The notes under the pieces are model-generated. The model was not told the DNA's origin and made no database searches. It saw only the letters and a list, made by a program, of their open reading frames with translations. The translations under genes and the position numbers were made by a program. From Chaetoderma sp. LZ-2023a (taxonomy: Eukaryota > Mollusca > Caudofoveata > Chaetodermatida > Chaetodermatidae), in assembly GCA_034401795.1 (NCBI GenBank), contig CM067366.1, positions 67,230,014-67,294,013 of the forward strand: a DNA stretch of 64,000 bases, in the 5' to 3' direction. Shown here one piece after another: positions 1 through 9,769 of this stretch (position 1 is the first letter of the stretch; every line of letters starts with the position of its first letter).

Positions 1-974
1 CAGCTGAGTGATGGCGATCACAAATCGATGACGTAAATTAAATCCTATCTGATGATTTAACAGACTCCTAAAACGAAAAAAGCGTAACAATGATAGCTAC
101 CGCTTAGAAAATCGTAAAAAGGAGACTAGAAACATAAAACGCACTTATAAAAAAGGCAAAAAAGTTCAAATTAGAAATCAAAATCCCTACCGACAAGAAA
201 ACAAACTTGCATAGGAATAAATGAAAATCTTTATAATGCACTAGAAATAAATTGATAAGGGCTCTTGGTCGAACGCTAGAGGATGATGATGATGATGATA
301 TAGGCATAGTAATTAAGTTGCCACGAAACGAGAAATCGATCTTTCACGAAAACCGGTAACAATATGAACATAGTTATAAAATACAATATAACCACTAATA
401 AACTTCCTAAACAAAACTTAGGGAGGATTGAATTCATATTAGGCATATTCCTTGGTAATATAGAAGACAATAGTGTAGCTGACACAGCACAAAGCATTAG
501 AGAATATTTTAGCAGTTGTTCTGCTTGCAGAATAATTGAAAAGTGAATCTGTTTCCTATTTGGGCTCCAGTGTGCATGAGTGAGCGCGCTTAGTGACAAG
601 CATCACTATAAGGGATTATAGACTGGTGCCAGCCTATATCTGTCACTATGCTGGAGATGGACTTAACCATTAGCCTGGTTAAGGGTCCATATTAATAGGA
701 ATAGGCATGGAGAGGTGTGTATGCAGGCATAAAAATTGTATTCTGATAGCTAAATGCAGATGATTGATTTAGCAAGTAGTGATTGAACGGTAATGTATGT
801 TTTTGTGGTGTAATAACAACCGAATTTACTGTTTTGTGGTATTAGATTGTATCTACCAGCCAACCCAGCGCAGAATGATCCATTCCATAAAGCCTTACTG
901 CTGCCAGCTTAATATACGCCTACTCAATGAGGGCTCTACGTCATTATAATCGCTCAGTAGTGGAACGGTATTGC
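1..974. other. No recognised gene; short (GAT)n tract
   Basis: No coding exon or known element is recognised here. A short GAT repeat lies at about 279-300. A 60-codon plus-strand frame (364-546) and an overlapping 107-codon minus-strand frame (276-599) are open, but neither shows a familiar motif and the sequence is AT-rich, so both are probably chance frames. Confidence 0.4.
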
Positions 975-1088
975 ATGTCTGTCTGTCTGGCTGTCTGTCC
1001 GTCCGTCCGTCCGTCCGTCCACCCATCCACCCGCCCGCCCGCCCGTCCGCCCGCCAGCCCGCCTGTCCGTCCCTCCGTCCGTCCGTCC

Positions 1089-1130
<42 letters not shown>

Positions 1131-1146
1131 ATGTCTGTCTGGCATG

Positions 1147-1178
<32 letters not shown>

Positions 1179-1183
1179 TTGGT
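975..1183. repeat. Tetranucleotide satellite tract, GTCT/GTCC
   Basis: About 210 bp of tandem GTCT and GTCC units with interspersed CCGC-type variants. Several open frames on both strands cross it only because a 4-bp unit lacking stops reads as short peptide repeats. No coding role is supported. Confidence 0.95.
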
Positions 1184-1696
1184 ATAAACATAAAATGAAA
1201 TGATCGGTGATAACGTCTGCAGTCTCTGATTGCTTATGTTCATGGGTGTAATGCTATTAGGCAGAAAAATCGCAATAATATATAATGGCGCTAGCCTTTA
1301 TGAACTATGCTTAGTCTTTAAGGTTATCATCAATATCGTCGTCAAGCTACAGTACATGCAAGGGTTGTCACATAATGATGGATCTTTAGACACATTAGGG
1401 GAAGGATCCCTGTTTTGAACACAGTACGTTTCGACGAAATGTATTCAATATGACATTTAACACGTGTTTAGAACCCCCACTTTAAAAAAAAGTCCACCCA
1501 CCCCACCCCTGTTGTTAATCATCTGTTCCTGCATTCTTATTGTGGACGCGGGTGTACTTTTTTTAATTGATTTGAAATCTATGTCTTTCAATCACAGATG
1601 AAAACCAAACAGAATTCCCTCGATGTACGATCAAGGACACTATGACATGTGCATTCCTAAAAACAGGTACGCCATTGGTGTCATGCCAAACGACTG
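1184..1696. other. No recognised feature
   Basis: AT-rich unique-looking sequence with no supported coding frame. Nothing here matches another part of the window. Confidence 0.35.
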
Positions 1697-2092
1697 GATG
1701 TTTCTAGTTTTAGCTATGCCCCGCCCATCTCTAGTTAGGCTCCACCCAAGATTCGCCCATGTTGGGATCGATCTCTGAACTCCCTGACTATCACTTTTCA
1801 GAAAACTATATGTGTAATTTGTTGAATATTTTGAAACTAATTTGACTGGATGCTAATGCTGCCTATACAGCGCCCATTCAGATTAGTTTCAAAATATTCA
1901 ACAGAATGTTTGTAAAATAGTAGACATACAATTCATACAGCAACGCCTAGTCCGTCTTCAATTACGCGTTCGTGACGTACTTATCTACGGCATTCATGAT
2001 GTCATTGATTATGACGTCATCATACACGTCACGTAGTTGATTATGACGTCATATGATGGATGGATAAACTGGAAAGGTCTATTCCACATAGC
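1697..2092 (+). repeat. CRE-bearing MITE family, copy A
   Basis: Copy of a roughly 350-400 bp dispersed element seen at least ten times in the window. It runs from a GCCCCGCCCATCTCTAG block, through TTTTGAAACTAATTTGACTGG and its inverted counterpart (a central hairpin), to a 3' part with two TGACGTCA palindromes, ending in AACTGGAAAGGTC. Complete copies carry terminal inverted repeats of the form ATGGACCTTTCC/GGAAAGGTCCAT flanked by TA. No coding frame is present. Here the left end has diverged and the right end is clear. Confidence 0.8.
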
Positions 2093-2146
2093 GATTGACA
2101 CTTTCCAGCCATAACTGTATCATTCACCTCATTTCGTAGTCTGTCG

Positions 2147-2206
2147 AGTGCACACGCACGCACGCATGCACGCACCCACGCACGCACGCACGCGCACGCA
2201 CGATCG
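2147..2206. repeat. (ACGC)n microsatellite
   Basis: Imperfect ACGC/ACGCATGC tandem tract just upstream of the chimeric LINE insertion. It has the same motif as the tract inside the LINE 3' region at 3446-3536. Confidence 0.85.
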
Positions 2207-2287
2207 GTGCTGAGCAGAAATCATTCAAACTTGTGGCAAGATAAGTTGAACACCTCATGTAGTACAGAATGTAATATTTCACAGAAA

Positions 2288-3087
2288 ACATAGTCGAAGT
2301 TATGGAAGCTATGGATTCGTAGGTCAAAGGTGCCCTTGGTAAAAAGACTACGTTTATACAATGCAACCTGCGTATCCCTGATGATGTATAACTGTAACAG
2401 CTGGGCAGCTCCAAAGGCAGCTCTAGACAAACTTGACGCCTGCCACCGCAAACACCTACGCACCATCACTGGGCACCGACGGCCAGAGAGCATAATTTCC
2501 AAAGATACACTATACAAGATGTGTAATACGCCGCCGCTGTCTGTAAAAGTCGCCCAACAAAGATGGTCCATGTTTGGCCATGTGCTAAGGATGCAAGAAG
2601 ACCCACCAGCACAGAGAGCCCTGGAATTCGCCCTACTCGGAGCCAGCAAATACAGAGCCAGGAAATGACGTCATTGCATAAATCTGCTAAGCGTGCCACG
2701 AGGTGACCTCAAGAAAGCAGGATTAGGTACATTCAAGTCAAGAATGGAGCTGAGGAAGCTAAGGATTTTGGCTGAGGACAAGACACAGTGGGAAAAAGCG
2801 AAGAAGGACTGATTACAGCTGTAGGATATTTCTACTACTACAGCCGCAGAATACAGTAATCATTGTGTTATAATATTGTATATTTTGTATATTTGTAAAT
2901 ATATATATATGCGTGCGTGCGTGTGTGAATGACCGTGTACGACCTTGCGCGTATATATGTATGTATGTATGTATGTATTTATATGTACGTGCGTGTGTAT
3001 GTGCGTGCGTGCGCGTGTGTGTGTGTGTGTGTGTGAGGGCCTCGGGAAGATCAGTTTACTGACGATGTATACCCTCCTTAAATAGAG

Positions 3088-3136
<49 letters not shown>

Positions 3137-3157
3137 TTATACATACATAGTCGAAGT
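2288..3157 (+). mobile_element. Chimeric retro-insertion: LINE X fragment joined to a CR1/L2-like LINE tail
   Basis: The segment is flanked by an exact 13-bp direct repeat, ACATAGTCGAAGT, at 2288-2300 and 3145-3157, read as one target-site duplication. Its first part (about 2303-2860) matches the 3' end of LINE X as seen at about 49780-50340. Its second part (about 2861-3141) matches the 3' untranslated region of the minus-strand LINE at 3381-3830, including the GACGATGTATACCCTCC block and an (ATT)n end. The join falls exactly where LINE X ends (AATCAT) and the tail begins (TGTGTTATAAT). A single insertion made by template switching is inferred. A later insertion of the tail would need its own duplication, which I do not see. 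Confidence 0.75.
2303..2814 (+). pseudogene. LINE X reverse transcriptase C-terminal region, 5'-truncated
   Basis: The frame encodes the region downstream of the RT palm in a non-LTR retrotransposon: MMYNCNSWAAPKAAL, then LDACHRKHLRTITG, then RWSMFGHVLRM, all present in the copies at 49.8-50.3 kb and in part at 53.8 kb. The main frame stops at about 2668, but the following bases still encode the family tail (PRGDLRKAG-like) in another frame, so a frameshift has occurred. Catalytic RT motifs are absent. This is a dead fragment, with a family assignment from internal comparison and from my memory of similar proteins in marine invertebrates. Confidence 0.75.
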
Positions 3158-3445
3158 AAGCGTGTCGTGAGGATTCATTTTGCAAGTGTTAAGTTCGTGT
3201 TATATTATACGTCCCCACCACGTAGCAAACTGGGCAATTAACGCGTGCCCTTCAATTATTAACAAGAGCTACCAAAGAGTGTAGACACTCGACCTCCAGC
3301 TTTCTAACATTTTAAGTTTTTTAAATTTTCCAGATTTTGTGTATCACGACAAAAATTGCGGACTCATAACGTACCCTTATAATAATAATCTTTATTTAAG
3401 GAGGGTATACATCGTCAGTAAACTGATCTTCCCTAGGCTCTCACA

Positions 3446-3536
<91 letters not shown>
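3446..3536. repeat. (ACGC)n microsatellite in LINE 3' region
   Basis: Nearly pure ACGC tandem tract of about 90 bp inside the 3' untranslated region of the minus-strand LINE. The chimeric insertion has a shorter GCGT/GT tract at the equivalent position (about 2911-3035), so the repeat is part of the family and has expanded here. Confidence 0.95.
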
Positions 3537-3537
<1 letters not shown>

Positions 3538-3834
3538 TATAAATATATAACTATTTACAAATATACAAAATATACAATATTATAACACAAGTAAAATGAC
3601 TGTTAAATTAGATAATTAACATATTTGTTCATTTTCGATAGATATTACTAAAACAGTATTGCAGAATAATTACCTCATTGAATGTCGAAGTTCGAATAAC
3701 CGTTCACGCATACATACGCGCAAGGTCGTACACATTCATTCACACATACACACATACATAGCTATTTAGAAATAAACAAAATATGCAATATTAGAACACA
3801 AGTAAAAAGTTGAAATCACATTGCCCATATATCA

Positions 3835-5530
3835 CTATAATTTAGTAATATATTCATGTATATTTGATTTGAATGTCAGCAGAGTAGAAGACTGAATAAT
3901 CGTTTCAGGCAGAGAATTCCACAGTTGCGCTGCAGGGTATTTGAAGCTTTTTCTGCCATATACCGTTTTAATCCTCGGAAGTTGTAGGTGATTGCGTGTT
4001 TTGGAACGTAAATTTCTAGTGCGCGCCACCCCAGCGGAGGTGATCATGTCTTTCATGTAACCAGGGGCCAGATCATTTCTAGATTTATATGTCATAATAC
4101 CCATTTTAATTTGCCTTCTTTTAGTTAAATTTGTCCAGTTTAATGTTTAATATAGTTGTGCAGATGGTGTCCTGTAAGGCATGTCTAATATCACCCTAGC
4201 AGCCCGTTTTTGTAGTTTTTCTAAACTATCCAATAATGTAGGTGAAGACGGGCAAGATACAAGACTACAATAATCAATGTGTGAAAGGATATACGACTTA
4301 TAGAAAAGATTTCGTTGCTCAATGCTAAGATAATGTTTATTTTTCCGTAGAATATAAATCAAGGACGAAATCTTTTTACAAAGTTTGCCTATATGTTCTT
4401 TCCATGCAAGCGTATTGTCTATGTATACTCCTAAAAGTTTGTCAGATTCCACAACATTTAAGCTTCCACGATTTGTAGGGATTATAACATTATTATTTAC
4501 TTGTTTCAATTTATGCTTAGTTCCTAACATCATAAACTTAGTTTTGTCCGTATTTAACAACATTTTATTATTTACACACCATTCTTCTACCGACTTCATA
4601 CCATTAATTAGATTTTCTTGAATTTCAGCGACATTTGAGCTAGCAGCATGCATAGTTGTATCATCAGCATACATATCCATAAGATTGTTGACACACATGG
4701 GTAAATCATTAACATATAAAATGAACAGAAGTGGCCCTAAAACTGAGCCTTGTGGTACTCCTATATCGATGGGCAGTGGTTTAGAATTCTTTCCAGAAAT
4801 TGAAACGTATTGTTGTCTGCCATTTAAATATGAAGAAAACCACTTTAATGTATTATAGCTGAATTTGTAAATACTTAATTTTTGTAATAGGATGTCATGA
4901 TTGACAAGATCAAAGGCCTTTTTAAAGTCAATCATAATAGAACTAATAAGGTCACCATTATCTATCGAAAAGCGCCATCTTTCTACTAGATTTAGCAAAG
5001 CAGTTTCACATGAATGGTTAGGTCTGAAGCCTGATTGCGACTCCACTAATAAATTATACTTGGTTATAAATTTATAAATATGATCATGTATGTGTCGTTC
5101 AATAACCTTAGAGATAATGGGTAATATAGAGATAGGCCTATAATTGCTAACATTGGTTTTTGAATCAGATTTATGTAGAGGCTTTACTTTTGCACATTTC
5201 CACATTTTGTGGAATTCTCCCGTAGCTATACTTTTGTTTATAATAAGTGTAATTGAGGGTGCAATTATTGATGCTGCTGCTTTGAGGAAGTGTGCGTTCA
5301 ATTCATCATAACCAGATGACTTATTTGTTTTTAAGTTGCTAAGTTCTCTGGACACATACTCAACGGTTATATATGGAATTCTAAACTCTATATTTTCTGG
5401 AACTTTAGTAAAAACATGATCTGATAGCTTATCAAATGCCATTGGCCTTTGTTTTATCATGGAGTGTGTCATGTGTTTTGACGCGATTGTACTGAAATAT
5501 ATATTAAAATGTTCAGATTGCATTTGTGGG
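3835..5530 (-). pseudogene. LINE reverse transcriptase, one in-frame stop
   Basis: Encodes the RT of a CR1/L2-type LINE. In order the frame shows NYRPISILP, SQSGFRPNHSCETAL, DFKKAFD (first catalytic Asp), GVPQGSVLGPLLF and MYADDT (the YADD catalytic pair), then the thumb and a C-terminal region with WNSLP. The frame is open from about 5530 to 3835 except for one TAA at 4147-4149; sequence on both sides stays in the same phase and continues the family pattern (NWTNLTKRRQIKMGIM after it). It is therefore a nearly intact copy, probably fairly young. Its start is lost by truncation, and bases 5531-5580 belong to the inverted segment although the frame stays open through them. Confidence 0.85.
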
Positions 5531-5625
5531 TTTTGAATTCCATATATAACCGTTGAATATGTGTCCAGCGAACTTAGCAACTTAAAAACAAATAAGTCAT
5601 CTGGTTATGATGAATTGAACGCACA
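5531..5625 (+). repeat. Inverted duplicate of internal LINE sequence
   Basis: This stretch is a near-identical reverse complement of 5291-5385 in the adjacent LINE: it encodes the same LSNLKTNKSSGYDELNAH peptide, but on the plus strand. Its right edge joins directly to a MITE fragment. It looks like a 5' inversion event during LINE insertion, except that the inverted piece is also retained in the normal orientation. Confidence 0.85.
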
Positions 5626-5765
5626 CCGTCAAATTAGTTTCAAAGACAGCTTACATGTATACATTGAGATTGGGATTCTGGGAATTCAGGATTCAAAGTT
5701 TATAAATCTATTCCAACGCACGCAAAAAGTGGCCGGAGCTTAGCTAGAAGTGTTCGTGTATAGCT
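5626..5765 (-). repeat. MITE fragment, CRE-bearing family (subtype with GGGATTCTGGGAA)
   Basis: Matches 19645-19765 and 20215-20310: GTCAAATTAGTTTCAAA, then TTGGGATTCTGGGAA, then a GGAGCTTAGCTAGAA block, in reverse orientation. It is cut on its left side by the LINE insertion. Confidence 0.7.
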
Positions 5766-5967
5766 GAAAATTATTCTATTGTGATTCAAATTGAATTGAA
5801 ATGCAATTGGTCGTCGATCGGAATGCTGAAATCCTGAAAATGAAATTTCAATATATCTCAGTTGAGGTCTTCAGCAAATTAACTACGGATTGGCAAGATT
5901 AATTAACACACTTAATATTATTTATAGGTTAAATATTAAATACGAATATTGACGTTTCTTTCCTTAG

Positions 5968-6793
5968 ATCAGTTTCCTTCATCATCCGAGTACCCGTCAT
6001 ATTGTCAATGTGAAACGCCCTGTGATATGACACTGTATCAGAACTTTATCTCATTCGCCATAACATCATTAGAACGTTCTGCATTAAGAGCGGCTAAACA
6101 AAGCATAGATAGTCGACTTGTTAGGGAATATAGAACAGGGATGATGGTCAATGACTGGGCGTTTCTTCTAAACGCGGGTACAAATTATCTTCAAACGATT
6201 CACTCTATTATATATCGGGCTGTGGTGATAATTACGCAATTGGAGGAGATCGAAGTAAAGGTCAACGAGTCAATGTCATCATTGCAAAACTTGGAGTTCT
6301 CAGAATCGGCGCTTAATCCAGGAATTGCCAGGGCTATGAACAGAACATATCGCAACGATCTCTTCAGTAAAAGTTATAGAATACTTGTTGATTTTAACAG
6401 ACGATTGCACAACCGAAACTACACAGTTGAACTCCTAACAGTAGCGGCAATTCTCACGGCAAATGAATTAATGTCCAATACAGCGTACAAAAATACAATA
6501 TTAGCCGAAATGATGGCATTAGTATTTCATATGGCAAATGCATCCACCACATTTAGAAATGCTACAGCCCAACAGATGGCAATGCCTGCTGCAATTATCA
6601 ATGAAACGGATAGAGCGTTATTAGGCGACGTCCTTATCGTCATGGACAATGCCTCTGCAGCACTTAGAGCATTACAAACTGAATCCGCCACAGTACAGAT
6701 GAAATATGAGGTGTTATTGAAAGAACTACAAGACAGATTCGGAGAAATTTATGCCCCTTGGAACCAAGAAGTAATGAGCAGTCAGTTTGTAAG
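5968..6793 (+). CDS. DEG/ENaC sodium channel, third-last exon (extracellular)
   Basis: Degenerin/epithelial sodium channels are trimeric two-pass cation channels of the plasma membrane. The exon starts after a good acceptor (TTTCTTTCCTTAG, AG at 5966-5967). Ten codons in it encodes YCQCETPCDMTLYQ, the conserved CxCxxxC...Y signature of the extracellular domain near TM2. About 250 residues follow that are rich in Leu, Ala, Glu and Asn and look helical, with several N-glycosylation sequons (for example NES, NRT, NAS), before the exon ends at AG/GTATGA. The last codon is split and joins the exon at 26157 to give FVRENFGTVAVYF, typical of the pre-TM2 strand. In most family members only about 60-70 residues separate the two motifs, so this protein carries a large insertion. 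Upstream exons (TM1, finger, thumb) are not seen in this window. Subfamily is unassigned. Confidence 0.85.
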
Positions 6794-6842
6794 GTATGAA
6801 TATAAAGTAAGAAATCGTTGTCAAAGATAGAAATGTCATCGC

Positions 6843-6867
6843 CGTCGTCGTCGTCGTCGTCGTCGTC
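6843..6867. repeat. (CGT)n microsatellite
   Basis: Eight or so CGT units just inside the large intron, about 50 bp after the exon. The flanking CTCAG ... GTAAGT pattern (6868-6905) mimics a micro-exon but is discussed as rejected. Confidence 0.9.
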
Positions 6868-7310
6868 CTCAGAATGTAGTCATTGCTGTGTCTCGCTTAC
6901 GTAAGTATCATTTGATAACTAGTAGGGCATATAATATGAACTCGGATATGCCTAAGCACCCCACTGGCAATGTGCGCACTGTCTGTATTAGGGTGGGGTG
7001 GGGTGGTGAGGGTGGTGGGTGGAAACCAGGAAGTCACTTTGCATAAACACATTTCCTAGGAAACAAATGGGAGTACGATAACCTTATCATGATTCAGGCA
7101 AATACCTGGACAACCGCATCCAATCATTGACATTTCTACCTGGTGAGTTGTGACTTTAATCGTTACATTTCTACAGTGGGTCCTTAATGCTTATAAACAG
7201 TCACTTTCGGGTATTTCGAAAATAATCTCATTCAAATTTGTATTTAGCAGACTACTAGTTTACATGCATAAACATATGTACCCTTAGTTGTTTCTCTGAC
7301 AATGGAGGAA

Positions 7311-7560
7311 TCCAGTTTTAGCTATTCCCCGCCCATCCCTAGTTAAGCTCCACCCAGGCTTCGTCTGTGTTGGCATCGATCGATCCCTGAACTCTCTGAC
7401 TATCAACTTTCAGAAAACTATACAAGTAAGTTGTTATATAATTTGAAACTAATTTGACTGGGTGCTGTTGCCAATTAGTTTCAAAATATTCAGCAGCATC
7501 TTTATTAAATAATTTTAAAAACCGTGCAATTCGTACAACAACGCTTTGTCCCATTCGTAT
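7311..7560 (+). repeat. CRE-bearing MITE family, copy B (5' part)
   Basis: Begins with CCAGTTTTAGCTATTCCCCGCCC and continues through TTTGAAACTAATTTGACTGGGTGC and CAATTAGTTTCAAAATATTC. The 3' part with the TGACGTCA sites is missing; after about 7550 the sequence changes to another repeat, the one also present at 12960-13075. Confidence 0.8.
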
Positions 7561-7606
7561 CTCGCGAGATCTCCTTCGATACGAGGTCGAGAACAGTATC
7601 TCGTAT

Positions 7607-7891
7607 CACAGGCCTTTGAATTTTCGTCCACCCATCCCTCTACCACATATCCCACCTACTATATATAATATACGCAAGGTATGAAACCTTCATCTGTGGG
7701 CACCATTGTCAGAAAGCTAATTCGTTGGTTTGTAGTCAGGACCGTGATGTCAGCGGATTTTGACGACAAACCAATCAATCAGCTTTCTGACAATGGTGCC
7801 CACAGATGAAGGTTTCATACCTTGTGTATATTATATATAGTAGGGGGGTATGTGGTAGAGGGATGGATGGACGAAAATTCAAAGGCCTGTG
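7607..7891. mobile_element. Foldback MITE with 7-bp target duplication
   Basis: A 285-bp element made of two nearly perfect inverted arms of about 120 bp (ACAGGCCTTTGAATTTTCG outward; AGCTTTCTGACAATGGTGCC inward) around a roughly 60-bp centre. It is flanked by exact CTCGTAT repeats at 7600-7606 and 7892-7898. The same flanking sequence without the insert, with a single CTCGTAT, occurs at 13026-13032. No coding capacity. Terminal bases CACAGG/CCTGTG; superfamily not assigned, since a 7-bp duplication is unusual. Confidence 0.92.
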
Positions 7892-7935
7892 CTCGTATGT
7901 ATTGAGTAGCCATTGGCGTAGGGATTTCCACCAGA

Positions 7936-8670
7936 ATATGGTGGTATAAAAAAACTTAAAAGGACACCAGCGCTACTTTCTCCATGCCAGACAATATTAA
8001 TTCACGTAAAACGAGATGATACAAGTACACATATTAATGCAAAGCATCAATGGTAAATAGCATGCCCGGAGGCTATTATAATTCTGAGAATAAACTCAAC
8101 CGTTTCTTGAAAAAATGAAGTTATATAAAGGCACACAAGCCACTCATGACAACAATATAGGCGGACAATACCACAAAAGAAGGAATATTTCTTGCGAAAG
8201 GATATGGGCAGTATGAGAAAAGTCCAACAATTTTTCCATCCATCCTTTTTCTCTAGGCCAAACTCCTTAACAGAGAGAGGAACAGACACAATTAAGAGCA
8301 GCCAGTGATGAGAAAATTGCACTACTGCATCAACAGAGAGTAACAGATCAAATTTGGGTCATTAGGTATCAACAACTTGTAAAGATAAAGAAATCAACAG
8401 AACTGGCAACCCAGTCTGTAGAAAATCGGCGCTAGAATCAGTACAGACCCTGACACCCATTCAAACATAGTCAAGAAGACTGTAAAGAATATTTTAAACC
8501 TAAATCTTGATACCTTCTTAAACAGACGTGGAGAGCTTATTACCCGGAAATATATTGGTAAAATATACACTGCAATGCTAGTGAAATTCACAAAGCAAGT
8601 ATATTTTTGATGCAATACAGGACCCCGATCTGTATCGACAGTTAGTCTTTTCAATAAAGTTAAGTGGCCA
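7936..8670. other. No recognised gene
   Basis: Two short minus-strand frames (8047-8322 and 8394-8654) are open, but they show no family motif. The stretch may include more of the decayed LINE recognised at 8671-8800. Confidence 0.3.
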
Positions 8671-8800
8671 GGATAGAACCAATACCGCGAACCTAGTTTT
8701 CTCCAACGAAAATAATACAGTAGAAAACATTCTGACTTAAGACGCAGTGGGAAACAGCCACGACATCGTGATCTGTTTCATTTAGCTATCGTATCTATGT
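8671..8800 (+). pseudogene. Decayed LINE endonuclease fragment
   Basis: One frame reads NTANLVFSN, then ENNTVENIL, a TAA, then GNSHDIVI. This resembles the end of the APE-type endonuclease of CR1/L2-class LINEs, where a LDLV(F/L)TN motif is followed by a GNSDH motif. Too short and decayed for confident family assignment. Confidence 0.45.
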
Positions 8801-9235
8801 CACCTATTAAACGATATCTTTACTGGAAACAGTGACAAACTATTAAATCAAATATTTTTGCTGGACAAAAATGCCAAAATCGGCCTCAACCGTTGTAATG
8901 ATGACGATCTTGTTGACCATATGTACACATCTTAGGGTATTATCCTGATAAGTCAGGTTCTACCAGTACATGCGGCTAATAATATGGAATATATAGAAAT
9001 ATTTTCACATTACTATAATAAATATTTGGTGGTAGAATTATTACGATATTTCGCACAGCACAAGAACATAGTGAGTTCTACATGGCCTTATGTTCAAAAA
9101 CTGGCTACAAGGCATGTAGAGATATTCTGGTACCGAAATAGTACATTATTGGAATTTGACAATGGTGTGCCACTACTAAATTGCATATGACGAAATTACT
9201 GTATAGTAAACATTTTTTAAACCTTTGATACTTTA

Positions 9236-9530
9236 TTAGTATTTATTTTATTGACGCACTGGCAATGTGCAGCTTCAATTTCCACATGCTAACCAGCTGA
9301 CAGTCATGCACCCATTAGTTTAATTTGTTGAGCACCATCTCCCCGGTCGAGGATCGAACCGTCATACTGAAACTCTGCATGGCATCAGCAACCAAACATC
9401 TTTCCACTGGACCACCACGCCAAGACAAAAAGTCTAGGTTTAGCCGACCAGCTTTCACATTTCCAATATACTGACACTCTGACGATTCATATGGGACTAT
9501 CTGTGGATGCATCTGCCACAATTCAATCCT
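9236..9530 (-). mobile_element. tRNA-derived SINE, copy 1
   Basis: Read on the minus strand, it has an A-box-like TGGTCCAGTGG (about 9405-9415), a B-box GGTTCGATCC at 9351-9360 at suitable spacing, then a body and the tail TGCCAGTGCGTCAATAAAATAAA. A pol III internal promoter is therefore visible. Upstream sequence to about 9530 is shared with the copy at 18005-18285, so the element or its leader is longer than the tRNA-like part. Confidence 0.8.
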
Positions 9531-9582
9531 AGGCTTTTTAAGCCTATTGTACTCTGACTTCATCACGGCTCTGGCAGTTTAT

Positions 9583-9769
9583 GTATTTATTTTATTGATG
9601 CACTGGCAACGCGAGGCTTCAATTTCCACATGCTAACCAGCCGACAGTCATACACCCATTAGTTTAATTTGTTGATCACCATGTCCCCGATCAAGGATCG
9701 AACTGTCATACTGCAACTCCACATTGCATCAGCAACCAAACATCTTTCCACTGGACCACCGCGCCAAGA
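9583..9769 (-). mobile_element. tRNA-derived SINE, copy 2
   Basis: Second minus-strand copy, about 50 bp from copy 1. It has the same CTTGGCGCGGTGGTCCAGTG head, a B-box with one change (AGTTCGATCC) and the same CAATAAAATAAATA tail. It lacks the upstream extension. Confidence 0.8.

Larger units (their letters stand above)
3381..5625 (-). mobile_element. CR1/L2-like LINE, 5'-truncated, with inverted 5' segment
   Basis: A minus-strand non-LTR retrotransposon. From its 5' end (high coordinate) it has an inverted 95-bp segment (5531-5625), an RT frame (3835-5530), then a 3' untranslated region with an internally duplicated block (TGTGTT-TAATATTG motif at about 3570-3590 and again at 3775-3800), an (ACGC)n tract, the GACGATGTATACCC block and a short ATT-repeat end at about 3381. 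The endonuclease domain is missing, as is usual for a 5'-truncated insertion. No clear target-site duplication was found. Confidence 0.85.

Noticed and set aside
927-1243. Overlapping open frames rich in CLSV/TDRQ repeats
   Set aside because: They are translations of a GTCT/GTCC tetranucleotide tract on both strands.
6794-6830. Open frame continuing to a stop at 6830 as the natural channel C-terminus
   Set aside because: It would end the protein before TM2. The GTATGA donor joins in phase to TM2-encoding exons.
6868-6905. Possible 28-bp micro-exon (CTCAG ... GTAAGT) after the first channel exon
   Set aside because: The reading phase already closes perfectly from 6793 to 26157, so an extra 28-bp exon would shift the frame; the flanks are a CGT repeat.
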